From assembly GCF_005239225.2 (NCBI RefSeq), contig NC_133284.1, positions 50,252,697 through 50,316,696 of the forward strand: 64,000 bases of DNA. Direction: 5' to 3'. A program made the position numbers and the translations under genes. The stretch is from Populus alba (Eukaryota; Streptophyta; Magnoliopsida; Malpighiales; Salicaceae). The notes under the pieces were generated by a model. That model saw only the letters and a program-made list of their open reading frames with translations. It searched no databases and was not told the origin of the DNA. Below, piece by piece: positions 12,401 through 24,690 of this stretch (position 1 is the first letter of the stretch; every line of letters begins with the position of its first letter).

Positions 12401-15400
12401 AAGTCCATTTTAAATTGAATGCATACCAGTTCCAGTTGGTTGAATGCGTTTATTAGCCTCCTCTAAAATTTTATTGACAGCTTCAATCGACTCCAGTCGA
12501 ACCTGCAACATGGATTTAAGAGTCAAGATGATAACAATAACTGAGGGTTTCACAAAGGTTATCATAACATTAAGTGAGTTTGCTTCATCAATGTTAACAG
12601 CATACCTTCCAATCAGGACTTTCCAAACTCTTGATCAGAGTAGGGGTTATCTTTCCACTAATGTCTTCACGTGGCAGGCTATCCAGCCCGCCACCAGAAA
12701 CAGAAGAGGTGGATTCTGATGTCCTGACCGTTTTCTTTGGAGCGGCGGAAGCACCCTGGAGACATGTGTAAAAGGATCAAGTAAACCATATAAAACAAAC
12801 ATTTTGAGAAAGGAATTTGATCTTCAGCTTCCCATTACCTCAAATGGATTTTTATCATACTCAGCATCAAGTGCACTCAGCAGTGCAGGTTTGACATCAG
12901 CAAGAAACCCTTTAATATCTGCAAACAGATAGAGAGAGAGAGAGAGAGAAAAGAAAATACATATCAAGGATTCATGGCATGTGGAAAATTAATAAAAATA
13001 AGATAATCACACACCTGGACCAATGAACTTATGTAAAGCACCCAAAAGTTTGATAGTTGCATTTCTGCTTGCGGCTACACTCGACTGTAGCCCAGTATCT
13101 TTACAGAAATCAATTAAATCCTGCAAGATATGTTGCATTTCTCCTTAAAAACTGCAACAAAGGATGAGAAAAGGAATAGAAAGATAATCTTCAGTATGTT
13201 GAGGAAGAGTTATTGGGAGGAAGAGACAGAAGAACCTTAAGCTTCAAATGTGACACGCCAAAGTCATCAATTGCCGAAACCATCCAGATTATTCCCTCAC
13301 TAAGAACCTTTGGATTCTTGTGCTCTTTCATAATTTTGTAAAGCTGAAAAAGATGAAATTCCACAGATTATTCAGCAACAAATAAGAAAATGGTGATAGT
13401 GCTCTCTAAATCTGGCTCAGTCTTTACATTATACTAGACCAAAAGTAAAGCAAATTGTTAAAGCAAGCACCTAACTGTAAGTATACTTACTCGGTCAAAA
13501 ACAAATCCTGGACCCACTGCTTCAGAGAAAGTGGTAAGGCACTTCATGGCATGAGCTCTGGTTTTAATATCCGCAACCCGTTCACTTATACCTGCGAATA
13601 GGTATGAAAAAAAACTTTGTAATTTATCCAATCCATTCACTAACAGGGTTAAAAAGGAAAAATCAACTTAGCACAGAATTGGGAGTGTTCGCATTTATAG
13701 AAAAAATACAAGCAATCTTTCACAAAATATAGCTCTAGCTTCAAACAAAAGAATAGACAAATAGCACTTAATACCCACCTAAAAGGCAGAGCACTACACA
13801 TTTCTTCGGAAATTTTGATGCAGTTGAAGCTAGGTAAGTAATGACTTCAATGACCTGTTGCTGAACCTGCACTTTTGATTGTATTTCTTAGTATTATAAC
13901 CATTACAGAATTGAGCTTGAAATCAATCTGTTCATACAAAAATGTAAAACATCAAAAAAATTTAAATACCTGAACATTTTTTTCATTCCATCCAGGAATA
14001 GCACAGAGTAAACGAATCAAAATCTCCACAGATTGATTAAGATTCTGTAACCCCTCCACTTGTAGTTTAAATGAGGATATTGCTGCAGCAATTTAAATGA
14101 AAAAAACAAGAAAAATTAACCAATTAAATGCAGCTTATGTAACATGGTATAAAAAATAAATAATAGACTCCCCTGCACCAACATATAAATTAGCATAGTT
14201 AAGTGGACCAAGAACACATCATCTCTTTGTAAAGAACAGCATTCTAATCAACCACCCAATTAAAGAAAATTTATACAAACACAAATATATATCTACTCAT
14301 AAAGTTACAATCAAAACAATTTTACAAGAAACAGCCAAAGAAAATGTTAAATACATGTCAGGAAAAAAATATCTATATCCAAGCAATTTACCCACAACCA
14401 ACATAGCATGAGGTAAATTCTACTGAAACAATACAGTAGCATAAAAACTGTCACCATATTTCACCATCTTTATGTTAGAAGAAAACCTGTTCACAGTGAA
14501 GCACCCTAAAGCATAATCAAATGTCACAAGCAGCTTGCAACTAAAGATTTCTGAAATCAAATTAATAGATTTTTGTAGTCCTGTTTCAACTTTTTACTTC
14601 TATAGTAAAAGAAAACAATGAGCATTTAAAACCTCTGATAGACAAAAACAATCAACCTTCAGTTTTTGAAATTGAGAGTAAGCAATGGCATCGGAGTAGC
14701 AGAAACAACAGCTTCGTAAACCTTCAGTTTTCAATCTATGCATGAAACAAGCAAAAGGTTCTTATAACATACCTTCCAACCGCTCTTTCCACACTGCGCT
14801 CTTCAGTTGGGAAACAGTATCTGCTTGAATGAGAGAACCTAATCTGGTTTCAATTTCTTCAAGACTCATCTCTGCTGGCTGCAAATATCAAACAGAGAGC
14901 AAATCATGTATCAAAAACTATGAATACAACTGACAATCAACAAAGAATACTTTTAAAAACAAAGGCATTCGCCTACCTCAACATCCTCAGGTGGTTCAAT
15001 TGCTCTTGAAGATTCTGCCCGCCCAGCACCATCTCCTTTCTTGCTAACCCCTGATTTAGTCGGCGCTGCCTTTTTGTTAGCAGCCTGACAAAAGGAACAA
15101 TAGCACAATCAGGAACCATCATAGTGATAATGTCCCTTTGAGCAGAGCAAAATTTAATGTGAATGATAAGAAAAACAAAAGAAAAAAGTAAAAGAAATTC
15201 ACAGCAACTGGTGCAGGCCTCTTCCCAGAAAGCATGCTTGCCGCCGACTTTTTAACAAATGAGCCTTCTGATGTCTGCAAAAGAATTTACACAAAAAACT
15301 TTCTTAAGATCATGATTTGAGTGAAACTGAAAAGGCCAACCCTTAGAGAAATATCGAAGTGAGGTGCATAGAAAACACACAGGGAATTGAGACTAACACA

Positions 15401-18400
15401 CGAGAAATTAAGAAATAAACCACTAGAAATATAGCAGAAAGGTGGATAAGTCAGCTATTTTTATAATAAAGAAACCATTGGAATGAAAACAATTTACCAA
15501 GGAACATTAGAAATCAGCCAAAAATAACAATATTATTAAAAAACTCAATAGATGTTTTCCTTTCATCTTTCAATTAAGAGCAGCTGGATCATGCTCACTG
15601 AATTTAGTGACCTAGAAACAAGGACCATGGTCAAAACATAAGGCCCTTCCCCTAAAGGAAATTATATGACTAACCACAGCTGGAGATTTCAAAATAAATG
15701 TCACTCTTCCATGGTGCACATCGCACATATCTACCTCTTAAAACAGCTTTTTCTAGAAGTCTAATCAACAAAGTTTCTAATGGTACAAACAAGACAGTTC
15801 TAGTTATGATGTAATTAATGACTCTTTTGCAAATGATAAAGACAATCTAATAACAAAATCAAGAATCATAAAGTTTCAAAAAATAAAAGTCACAGCCTAC
15901 CTCTACCAATGACATGCTTCCACGAACAGCTTGGACTGGACCTGGCCATGGCACAAAAAGCATGATCAACTAAATTAAATACAAAAATAAATATAGCTAA
16001 AGATTTTATAACCCTAAATTAATTGGTGTGATAGCATCATGGACATAAAAAGGTGTGCACACCTGAGGATGCCACAGCAGGCACACCATCTCCTGAAACT
16101 GCTATCATTTCAGACAGCTTCTTTCTTCTCACATCATCAAGTTTCTCCAGTGATCGCTCCAAAGGCCTCATCCCAACCGACTAAGCAAGAATTTGAGAGT
16201 TACAATAGCAGTAGCTAAAAGTGAAGCAATAAATTTTCAATATTTTTCTTGAATGGAAATACTACCTTAGCTACTGCTGCTAACACTGAAAAGGCAGAAT
16301 CCCTCACATCAGGAGTCCCATCATTGAGGCACTGCAAAATACAATCACTTAATTCAAAACTAAAAAAAAAAAAAAAACAGGAAAAGTGGCAGCAGATAAG
16401 CAAAATCTGTGCATTCCAACAGCTGCATATCTTATAGCTCCATGCATCATAACAAAAAAATTAATAGATGATGATCCATGAATAGTCAGAACCATAGGCC
16501 AGTTCCAATTCACAATGTAAAGATTGATTTTCTAATTCTCCTTCAAAATCTTATAATAGACCAAAGAGAAAAGCTCTGTTATCTGAAATAAACACCAGCT
16601 ATTGAATATGAAATGCAATGCATTGAAAATGAAATGGACACTAGCAACAAGCATGCGAAGAATTTGATTATACGCATTACTGTAAGAGCAATGGATGCAC
16701 TAACCTCCATACATATAGGGACATAATCCTTGTGCACCTTCAGAATAACAGCCTTGTTACTTGTTTCAATACAAAATGTCACCCAGTTTAAAGTTAATGA
16801 GCGCACTAGAGGAACTTTATTTTTCACTGCTGTTTTGACATCTGCAGTAAAAGAAATCATTCAGAACCAAAACCACGTAACCCCATAAACCATGAGCCAA
16901 TAGTGGCAAACAATTTACCCTATATGCCTAAAAAATGGAAATCAGGGCATTATAGATGAAAAGAAAAAACTATATGGGAAAAGAAACGCCAATTATGAAA
17001 AGAATCCGCAAAAGATAAATAGTTCGAAAATGCATGATTTTCTCCCCAAGAAGCCTAATTATGTTTTAACTATGCCTACATCAGTTATGAAATGCATTAA
17101 AAACAATGATGACAAACTTGTGGTGCCAATCCAAAACAAGCAGAAATATAAAACAAACAGAAATATAAAGGATTAAATGACAGAGCAGGGATTGGTTAAA
17201 CCAAATACAAAAAACTAAAAGTACAATCTCTAAGGCTCAAACAACGTAACAGAGTTTATCAGAATATGAAAGTAGTTGGAATGAATGGCGAACTTGCCTT
17301 CAATGATATCCGCAAGATTTAAGCATCCAGCCTTATGCATCGCTTGCAGAGTTTGAGCAAGTGCCTCGGTGAGTGTAGGTTTTTTCTCTTTCAATTTTTC
17401 CTATTAAGGGAAACCATAGAAACAGCACGGTTGTCAGAGTTAGACAGGTAGTATTAAAAATTAAAAACTCATTTATCACACAAGTCGAACATGTGGACCA
17501 GTTCAACACACTCGGGTAACCAAGGTTTGAAAAGCATTATTGTGTGAACATTTGTGTCATCATCGAAGTGTATATGGCTCTTACAAGCAATACAGGTAAT
17601 AAGAACCGAGAGCTCCCAGAAAAATGGGTTCTTAGACCACGTGCAAGGTTGCCAATAGCTTGTATGGCTTCAACTGCAACAGCGATGTTCACATCTGTAA
17701 TAAGCTGCAGGCAAAATCATAGTGAAGCATAGATCACAGAAACTTCAAGAAGGATAAGAAAGCATCATCATAAAAGTCACCATAGACACAATAAACCAGC
17801 AGCATAAATAATACAGAAAAGCATTTGTAATCCTACAAGTTGAAAGCTCTATACCAGGTTCAAGTTGCTATATTGAAATTCAATGGTATTCGATGGCTAT
17901 ACACAAATGCATTATACATAGTGAAGCTCTTTTAATTGGGGGGGAAGGGGGGGGGGAAGAATTATGCTTCCGGTGGTAAAATAGATCACGGATACAACAA
18001 GAAGGATAAGAAAGCATCATAATAAGTCACCCTGGACACAATAAATCAGCAACACAAATAATAAACAAAAGCATTTGTTGCCATATTGAAATTCAATAGT
18101 ATTCGATGGCTATGCAGGAAATGCATACCACAATCTCCATATAAAATATCTTAGAATTATGTAACCTCATAATAACCTTGCATGTAAGGCTAATGACAAG
18201 TATTTGACTTGGCACCAAATTTCAAAACTAATGTTCCTAATTATATTTGGGTTATGTAGGTTCTCATCTCTTCCACAAATTGACCAAACAAATGCACTTC
18301 ACCAGAATCAAAGTCAACTATTTGTCACCCAATTAAATTTGTTTTTTTTTTAACAAAAATAACCTCATTTACCAGAAAAGGAGATAAAGAAAGCAAAAAC

Positions 18401-21400
18401 ATAAAAAAAAATGGAAAGGAACACAGAAATTCTAGCAAAAAATATAGTAACAATAAAAAGGGAGATGATTATAGGTAATTTAAAATGGTTGTTCCAACTT
18501 TAAGGAAAAAAAATTACCTTCTTCAAAGTCCGACAAACTTCAGAGAAATCACCAGGTGCTATCCTCTTTGTGGATGCAAGCTTCGTCAGCTCTGCAACAG
18601 CCTCCTTTCTTTCTGACCATTTGGTGGCTTTCTAAGAGGTGGACGCAAGATGTTAAAAAATAGTAACCAACAAAACTTGAATATTTAGAAGATGAAAATA
18701 AGAAGTAAGATAAATCCAGAACACTAAAAACATGAAATAAAGAAGCAGGAGCACTGACCACTCCATCCCAAAATCCAGCCTTCTCCAAAGGACCCAAAAT
18801 ATCAACCGGGTCTACAAGGTCATACTCATCTATTTCTTGAGGAGCTGACAGTCGGTACACATACCAGTAATGGCATATTAGTCAATTGAGAATGAATGGT
18901 TAAAATACTATGGGAGATGTTAAATCACATACCTTCAGCAGCAACTTCTTCAGATGGACCAGAACCCACAACTTCTGATACCCCTTCTGGCTCTGGCTCC
19001 TGGTCTTGCTCAGATCTGATCACATAAGCATGTTAACTCTACATTCCAACCAAAGCATAACAGAATGGACTTCCAACAGATAAATATCCTATTTTTTAAA
19101 CTAATTGATAAAGGAAGGAAAACTGAGCATTGCCTAGCAGCGGATCTAGAATAACAAACTTGCAAAGGTTTATAAATAAAACAACACCAGCACCAACCCG
19201 AGCTATTGATAATGATAAGTAACAAATTAATCATTGAGAAAAAGGAGACAGATTTAACAATTGTAACATTACAACCTTAAAATTATAATTTCAAACCAAT
19301 CAGGTACATCAATAAACATTACAACAAGCTTCAAACCAATGTTGTAAATTACAGTAAAGAAACTTAAAACATATGATCAATTCAAAGCATGGTAATGTTG
19401 GAAGAATGCAAGCTCAAAGCCTAAGGAAACATCTCAGGAGAACTACAGCACCTCTAGTAAAATGCATGAAAGAGTAGAAAAAGGCTCTTGTCTAGATTTA
19501 CCTAATCTTGCGGGATGGCTTAGCTGTCCCTGTAACATTAACAAGCTCAGCCTCCAATTCTTTTTTCTTCAAGCAGGAACATGGGGGGACAAAGGGAAAA
19601 AATGTCCATTATAATGTATAGGTAAAATGACAGTGACAATGTCATGCAAATTAATGAATAAATTTGTTGTACCATGGTATCTCGCATCTTCTCAAAGAGA
19701 ATTGATTTCACAGGATCTTTTCCAATCCACCGACAAAGCTCAAGAGTTAGTCCTTTAGATGATGCACGGACATTTTGATCCTGATGGTCAAACAATTCTG
19801 GAAGCATCTTTAAAATCCTCTTTGGGGGGACAACTTTGGCTCCAAAATCACTGTTAGCAAACAGAACAAAACAACAGGGACACTTAGACAAATAAAAGAA
19901 TCAGTACTTTACAACAAAGAAATATTGCTTACAAACCTTAAGGCTTGAAACATAACGTCTATAGCGGGCACCACAGCTTTGGCAACTTTGTTCTTAATTG
20001 CTTTCTCCATTGCATCCTACAATCACCAAACAATTAACTATCTTCAGAAAAAAAATAATCAGGTTTATTCATGCTAGAATTTCTTAGACTTTGGTGAGCA
20101 AAAGGCCTCCACAACAAGCAACAGCTAGAAACTAAGCTAAACAAACATAGATGGCAAATTTTATGGAATGCAAGAAGGAAGGAAGTAAAAAGAATATAGA
20201 AGACAATGGAAAACAAAAGAGAGAGAAGACAGAGACAGAAAACTGCTGATTGTTACAAAATCCTGAAGCAAAACAAAAGAAAGGCTACAAGCGCTGATTC
20301 ACATTCCAAAATACCAGAGTATACAGGACAGTCAGAGACACTCAATATCAGGGATTTTAATATACAGTAAAAGTAACTGTCCAACTTTGTGCCACTTTCC
20401 AAGAGTACTCAAGTGTATTCAAAGAATCTTAAAGCCTAGCTACTTGTGCAAGTTCTACAAATTCTAACTGCTACTATGAGATTACAAAGCTTGCAGTTGA
20501 TTTTTCCCAACCAGAGCGCGATCATACAGTCAACAAGAAAGATTCTTAATTTCAATAAATTAAGGCTCACTGATGTACCACACAGCCTTTGTGGGACATA
20601 GATTAATTTTTTTCCTACTATATGGAGATTCAAATACTAGAGAGCAGAGGCAAGTTACAATTTTAAATTATTACTTAAGAAAGTTTCATCAATAAAACTA
20701 ATAATTAAAAGATCAGGTAGCACAAGAAAGTTAATGTAGTACAGACCCAATTTACCATCAAAGAACTTCAATTTTCATTTCTGTTTCTTGAGTACATGAG
20801 CGTATACAACTAAAGGTAAGATGAGATGAATATTGATGCAAGTAGAAATGTAAATCACCTCATGTAAATGATCCTAAAGGACAGAGCATACCTAAACTAG
20901 AAAAAGGTGAACTAATTAATAAAAGGCACCACGCCCACTCCTTGACAAGCCACATCACCAACCTCCAAAATTTTGAGGTGCTACAGTAGACAAAGGTCAG
21001 TGTTGTCAAAGGAAGCCCAACTAGAAATGGAAGAGGAAAGGTGAGCCTGAAACAGCTTCGTTATACCCTCTAAGAGATGCACTGCATTGATCATTTTTTG
21101 CTCTTTTTCTCAATTATGTCCATATGATGTACTAGAGTAGATTGCATAGTTAACTTCCGTTATGCCTTTAGACAATTCTTAAAGTGGATGAGAGCACTAC
21201 ATTGAGAGAGTTGTAGAAGCACAACTTTTTCCCACAGTGGGCATCCTAGAATAAAAATCATCTCCTGTTATTTCAGAACACCAACAACAAGCCCTCAGTG
21301 ACAATCTAGTTGGGTTTGGCTCTGTTAAGTGTGGCAGTACAAATTTGAGGTATGACTTTGCTAACTCCCACATTTGCTTTTGAATAAACATAAAAATACA

Positions 21401-22589
21401 AGCTCACACCATTTAGTCAGCCTCTACATAATCAACAAGCCTATCCTGTTATGCTTAGGGCGCCTTGGATATTTAGGCACGGTCATTTCTAATTTATTTA
21501 CCAACTAAATTTAAATCCAGCACCTAATTTACAACACTAGATTGGCATGGTTAATTTTCCAAAAAAATCCACTTAGTAATGCTAATAAAAATGAAGACTT
21601 TTAGCTGACAATCTCCAGAGCATCATAAACTTAGGAACGAATAGGAAACCAACTGAAGAATGGTGATAACTATTACACTGATATGTGAAATGGACACGAA
21701 GCTACCATAAATCCTACAACTAATTAAGAATCAAATACCAACATTACACACTGGAATGTCAACAAAACAGTAAAAACAGTAAAATAGCAATAAAAAACAT
21801 CAACCATTTTAGTACAGGCATTTAAAAAAAATTATCAAAATTTGTTCAATTTCGGTAAACATTATAACAATTCATTCATTCATTATCAACAAACAATTAA
21901 ACAAGAGAAACATTCCAACACTAAACCATAGCAAAAAAAATTAAGAAAAAATCAACCAAGACCAACACGCATTTTCACTCTTTACCAAAAACCATAAAAT
22001 CACTCACCAAAAAAACATCCACAGCTTCCAACTCCACCCACAGCATAAACGCTGCCTGCGCTTTCTCTACAGTCTTTGGCCTACCAGTAAGACACTTAGC
22101 CACAATCGCATCACACACTTCTTTCGCATACCTACACACCACCACCACCACAACAACAAATTAAAACCCACAAAAAAAAAAAAAAAACGCGTGCAAAAAA
22201 AAAATAAAAACAAATTCCACCACCTTCCAGCATCCGCATCAGCAGCACGTAAAAACGCAATCAAAGCATCGAGCGCTTTCTCCTGTACAGGCGCATTCGA
22301 ATCCGCAACCGTTTTCCTAAACAACGGAGCTAACAAAAAACCGCAACAAAATGAATCCACATTTGCGACACAAATAACAGATCTGAAACCTAAAAATTAT
22401 ATAAAAAAATATTAGAAACCCTAACTAACCGAATTCACGAAGTCTGGAGTCTTTAGGATCGGAAATGGAATCACAAAGAGAAGCCAAATCGATATTGGCT
22501 TCGTTTCTAACTTTCCAGTTCTTGTGTAACAACCGATCTTCCCATGCCAATTTCTTCGCTTCCTTTAACAACTTCTCTTCTTCCGACAT
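3821..22589 (-). CDS. MOR1: Microtubule polymerase of the XMAP215/Dis1 family (MOR1/GEM1), 54 coding exons
   Basis: Joined exons give 2027 residues plus stop, close to the roughly 1980 residues known for Arabidopsis MOR1. The family binds tubulin through arrayed TOG domains, speeds plus-end growth and organises cortical, spindle and phragmoplast microtubules. Recognition rests on long stretches that match my memory of plant MOR1 (for example LFRKTVADSNAPVQEKAL in TOG1, RILKMLPELFDHQDQNVRAS, and the C-terminal KALSGLQARMERLKSGS). The ATG at 22589-22587 is chosen because MSEEEKLLKEAKKLAWEDR is the expected family N-terminus. The stop is TAG at 3823-3821. All 53 exon junctions keep phase, so I see no frameshift or premature stop and the gene looks functional. 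All introns are GT-AG except intron 11, which is GC-AG. The largest introns are 20017-22007, 5646-7062 and 7975-8768, and they hold only AT-rich sequence. Exons are listed in the block entries that follow. Confidence 0.97.
9483..10911 (-). other. MOR1: MOR1 exons 34-40: TOG5 domain
   Basis: Exons: 10837-10911, 10652-10747, 10462-10563, 10257-10358, 9938-10120, 9744-9855, 9483-9559. Residues about 1151-1399. The fifth TOG domain begins after DRERMVVRRFKFEEPR and includes LGHNIEKVREKMREL and GLRSKNNRTRIECADL. Compact exons of 75-183 nt with short introns. Confidence 0.92.
10996..12755 (-). other. MOR1: MOR1 exons 25-33: TOG4 domain and basic linker
   Basis: Exons: 12606-12755, 12427-12502, 12176-12300, 11976-12086, 11729-11878, 11568-11642, 11394-11475, 11175-11290, 10996-11097. 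Residues about 822-1150. A Ser/Thr-rich lead (ESTSSVSGGGLDSLPRED) precedes the fourth TOG domain (KILEEANKRIQPTGTGELF, LGDNKKHMRECTL). A Ser/Lys-rich linker follows in exons 32-33. Confidence 0.92.
12839..15941 (-). other. MOR1: MOR1 exons 15-24: basic Ser/Lys linker and TOG3 domain
   Basis: Exons: 15901-15941, 15203-15274, 14977-15084, 14773-14878, 13970-14082, 13779-13866, 13491-13591, 13236-13343, 13015-13120, 12839-12918. Residues about 514-590 are a Lys/Ser/Ala-rich linker, probably disordered and tubulin-lattice binding as in other family members. Residues about 590-821 form the third TOG domain (SERVADIKTRAHAMKCL, EAVGPGFVFDR). Confidence 0.92.
16063..18844 (-). other. MOR1: MOR1 exons 8-14: TOG2 domain
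   Basis: Exons: 18759-18844, 18518-18631, 17585-17704, 17298-17400, 16705-16841, 16266-16331, 16063-16180. They encode residues about 266-513. This is the second TOG domain, opening with PQEIDEYDLVDPVDILGPL and a WDG-V-KATKWSER stretch typical of the family. Exon 11 (17298-17400) ends at a GC donor (GAAG|GCAAGT). The next exon resumes with the conserved DVKTAVKNKVPLVRS, which fixes the junction. Confidence 0.93.
18933..22589 (-). other. MOR1: MOR1 exons 1-7: TOG1 domain and acidic linker
   Basis: Coding exons, 5' to 3' on the minus strand: 22430-22589, 22224-22329, 22008-22131, 19937-20016, 19673-19850, 19502-19566, 18933-19015. They encode residues 1 to about 265. Residues 1-235 form the first TOG domain (HEAT-like helices). 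A basic patch (KPSRKIR) and an acidic Glu-rich linker follow at about 235-265. Intron 3 (20017-22007) is the longest of the gene. Confidence 0.93.
22416..22424. promoter_or_regulatory. Telo-box-like AAACCCTAA at start of MOR1 intron 1
   Basis: The plus strand reads AAACCCTAA directly beside the exon 1 donor. The telo-box is a known plant cis-element near transcription starts of genes active in dividing cells, which would suit a microtubule gene. A single 9-mer is weak evidence, and part of it is simply the donor consensus region. Confidence 0.3.
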
Positions 22590-22900
22590 TTTCTTTCTTT
22601 TAGATCTCCCGCAATTTCACTGCGGCGATTTCTCTGAATATTTTTCTTCTTCTTTTTTAAGTTCCTCTCGCCGGCGAGAGAGGCTGGAGGAGAAATGACA
22701 AAATCAGGGTATGGATTAGAGAGGGGGAGAGTACGATAAGTTTTTTTATTTATTTATTTAATGTTGCTAAATCAAAAATCATGAGAGTGACAGGGCTATT
22801 TTGAGATGTACGTTTTTGAATTTGGAGAGGTTTTTCGACGCGCGGTGTGGGGAGTTGAATGCACGTGTTGAGGGAAGGGGATTTAGGGGGTGACGGTTGT
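22590..22900 (-). promoter_or_regulatory. MOR1: MOR1 5' leader and proximal promoter side
   Basis: Immediately upstream of the ATG, read on the minus strand, lies a pyrimidine/GAA-rich leader with a 16-bp perfect palindrome (22665-22680). Beyond it is a short AT-rich run at 22741-22762 that could serve as a TATA region. No transcription start can be fixed from sequence alone, so the limits are approximate. Confidence 0.45.
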
Positions 22901-23162
22901 TTGGGAGGAGGGGATGGTGGGGTAAAAAAGGGAAGTGATTTTGGGAAAATTGTTAAAATGGAAAGAACGTTAATGGTTTTGAAATAAATTTATTAAGGTG
23001 TGTTTTTTGTATTTTTATGGTTTTCTTATTTTAAGTTTTTTATAAAAAAAAAAAAAGACATTGATTGATGGAGAAAATGCGTTATTATTAATAAGAGTAG
23101 AATTATAAATTTTTAAAGGGATATCATTGTAAAATATTTTTCCTAACCAAACAAAATTAAAA

Positions 23163-23400
23163 TGTTTTTGTTTATAAAATATACAGTAAAATATTTTTAT
23201 GATTTAAAAATATTTTAAAAAATTAAAAAATAATTATTTTTATCTTTACTTTAAATTAATAATTTTTATGTTTTTAGCATATTTTAATGTGTTAATATCA
23301 AAAATAATTTTTTAAAATAAAAAAAAATATTATTTTAAAATATTTTTAAATAAAAAACATTTAAAAATAATAATTATAACCATACTTTCAAATATCTTTA
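23163..23400. mobile_element. AT-rich MITE-like fragment
   Basis: Near-palindromic A/T runs with the core ATTTTAATGTGTTAATATCAAAAATAA, the same pattern as the better preserved copy at 23415-23635. Ends are eroded. Confidence 0.4.
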
Positions 23401-23414
23401 TCCATGTTTTTTTT

Positions 23415-23635
23415 AGAGCGTGTTTGGTAGTGTGGTAGCGGTTGCTTTTTCAAATAGTTTTTCGTGCCGAAAAGCATGCCAATGATGTTTTTTTATTTTT
23501 TAAAAATCATTTTTGACATCAGCACATCAAAACGATCCAAAAAGTACAAACCGAACTCAATTTTAGCAAAAAAAAAAAAAAAAAAATTCAAAATTTGACG
23601 AAACGCAGTTACAAACGCAATGCCAAACACTCTCT
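23415..23635. mobile_element. 221-bp MITE with 13-bp terminal inverted repeats
   Basis: Left end AGAGCGTGTTTGG and the reverse complement of the right end, AGAGAGTGTTTGG, differ by one base. The partial inverted match continues inward (GTGGTAGCGGTTGC against ATTGCGTTTGTAACTGC). The interior carries GACATCAGCACATCAAAA. Non-autonomous; superfamily not determined, with no clear target duplication read. Confidence 0.6.
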
Positions 23636-24509
23636 TACAGGTGTATCGCATGGTTTATCTCTTAAATTAACACCTGCATTTTTAAAACTTTCAAGTTGGC
23701 ATGCACTCCTAACATCTTAGCTAAAAAAGAGATAATAAATAGCATTTTTCTTCAAAACTCACATCAAAAGCAAAGAGACCATGAGAAGGAGGGATCCCAC
23801 ATTTTTCAATCTATCTTTGTTTTTATTTGTTCAATTGCATCTCCTAATCTTAAATATAATAGACAATTTATATGATTGTTTGAAGGCATTATAATTACAG
23901 TAAATTTAAGTTATAAATTATTTAATATTTTTATTCATTTATTATATCATAGTAAATTATTTTATTATTTAATAACTTAACTAACTATATTGTTCACTAC
24001 ATTATTGTACAGTTATAACTCAAAGAGTGCCTTGTTTCCTCAATAAAAAAATAAATTTTATTTATTTTGTAAGTAAGTGATTATGATCGACTTAATCCAC
24101 GGTAAAAATTTGTATTATTTTTTATTTTGTAAATTAGCTAATTGCTTTATAATTATGATAGTTATTTATAATTAGGTATAGTCTTGACAAAAAAAAAAGT
24201 TTTTTATTACTTTAAAGAAGGAAAAAATATTATTTAAATAGTAAAAAATTCATATTTGAGTAACTAATCTCATTGCATTGCAAACACTATCTTATCTTAT
24301 CTTTTTTCTTTTCTTTTTTTTCTTTTTTGAGTAACTAATCACATTCCACGGTAAAAGGTTTTTTTTTATATAACTTTCCTTTACTAGACAATCAACCAAG
24401 TCATTAGCCGCTGTAAGGATGTGAGAGAAGGTGATGACTACAAAGAATTAGAAGAATATAATTGAGGTGTGATGAGGTTCGAAGAACTTCTCTTTAGTTA
24501 AGGCTTTTC

Positions 24510-24690
24510 TAAAGCATCGCAGTGTTTTTAAAGATTTAAAAAGTATATATTTTTCAATTAATTTTTTTTAGTGTTTTTTAATTTTTTGATGAGTTGATGT
24601 CAAAAAAATATTAAAAAAATTATTTTAATATACTTTTAAGTAAAAAATTACTTTAAAAAATAATATCTACCTCACCTTCAAACAAGCTTT
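24510..24690. mobile_element. AT-rich MITE-like fragment
   Basis: Contains TTTGATGAGTTGATGTCAAAAAAATA and ends in CTTCAAACAAGCTT, resembling the family core and the inverted GTTTG end of the element at 23415. Confidence 0.35.

Noticed and set aside
17941..17956. G-rich run (GGGG-AAGGGGGGGGGG) as a possible quadruplex signal
   Set aside because: It lies in a MOR1 intron; a single homopolymer-like tract without spaced G-blocks is more simply a simple-sequence run.
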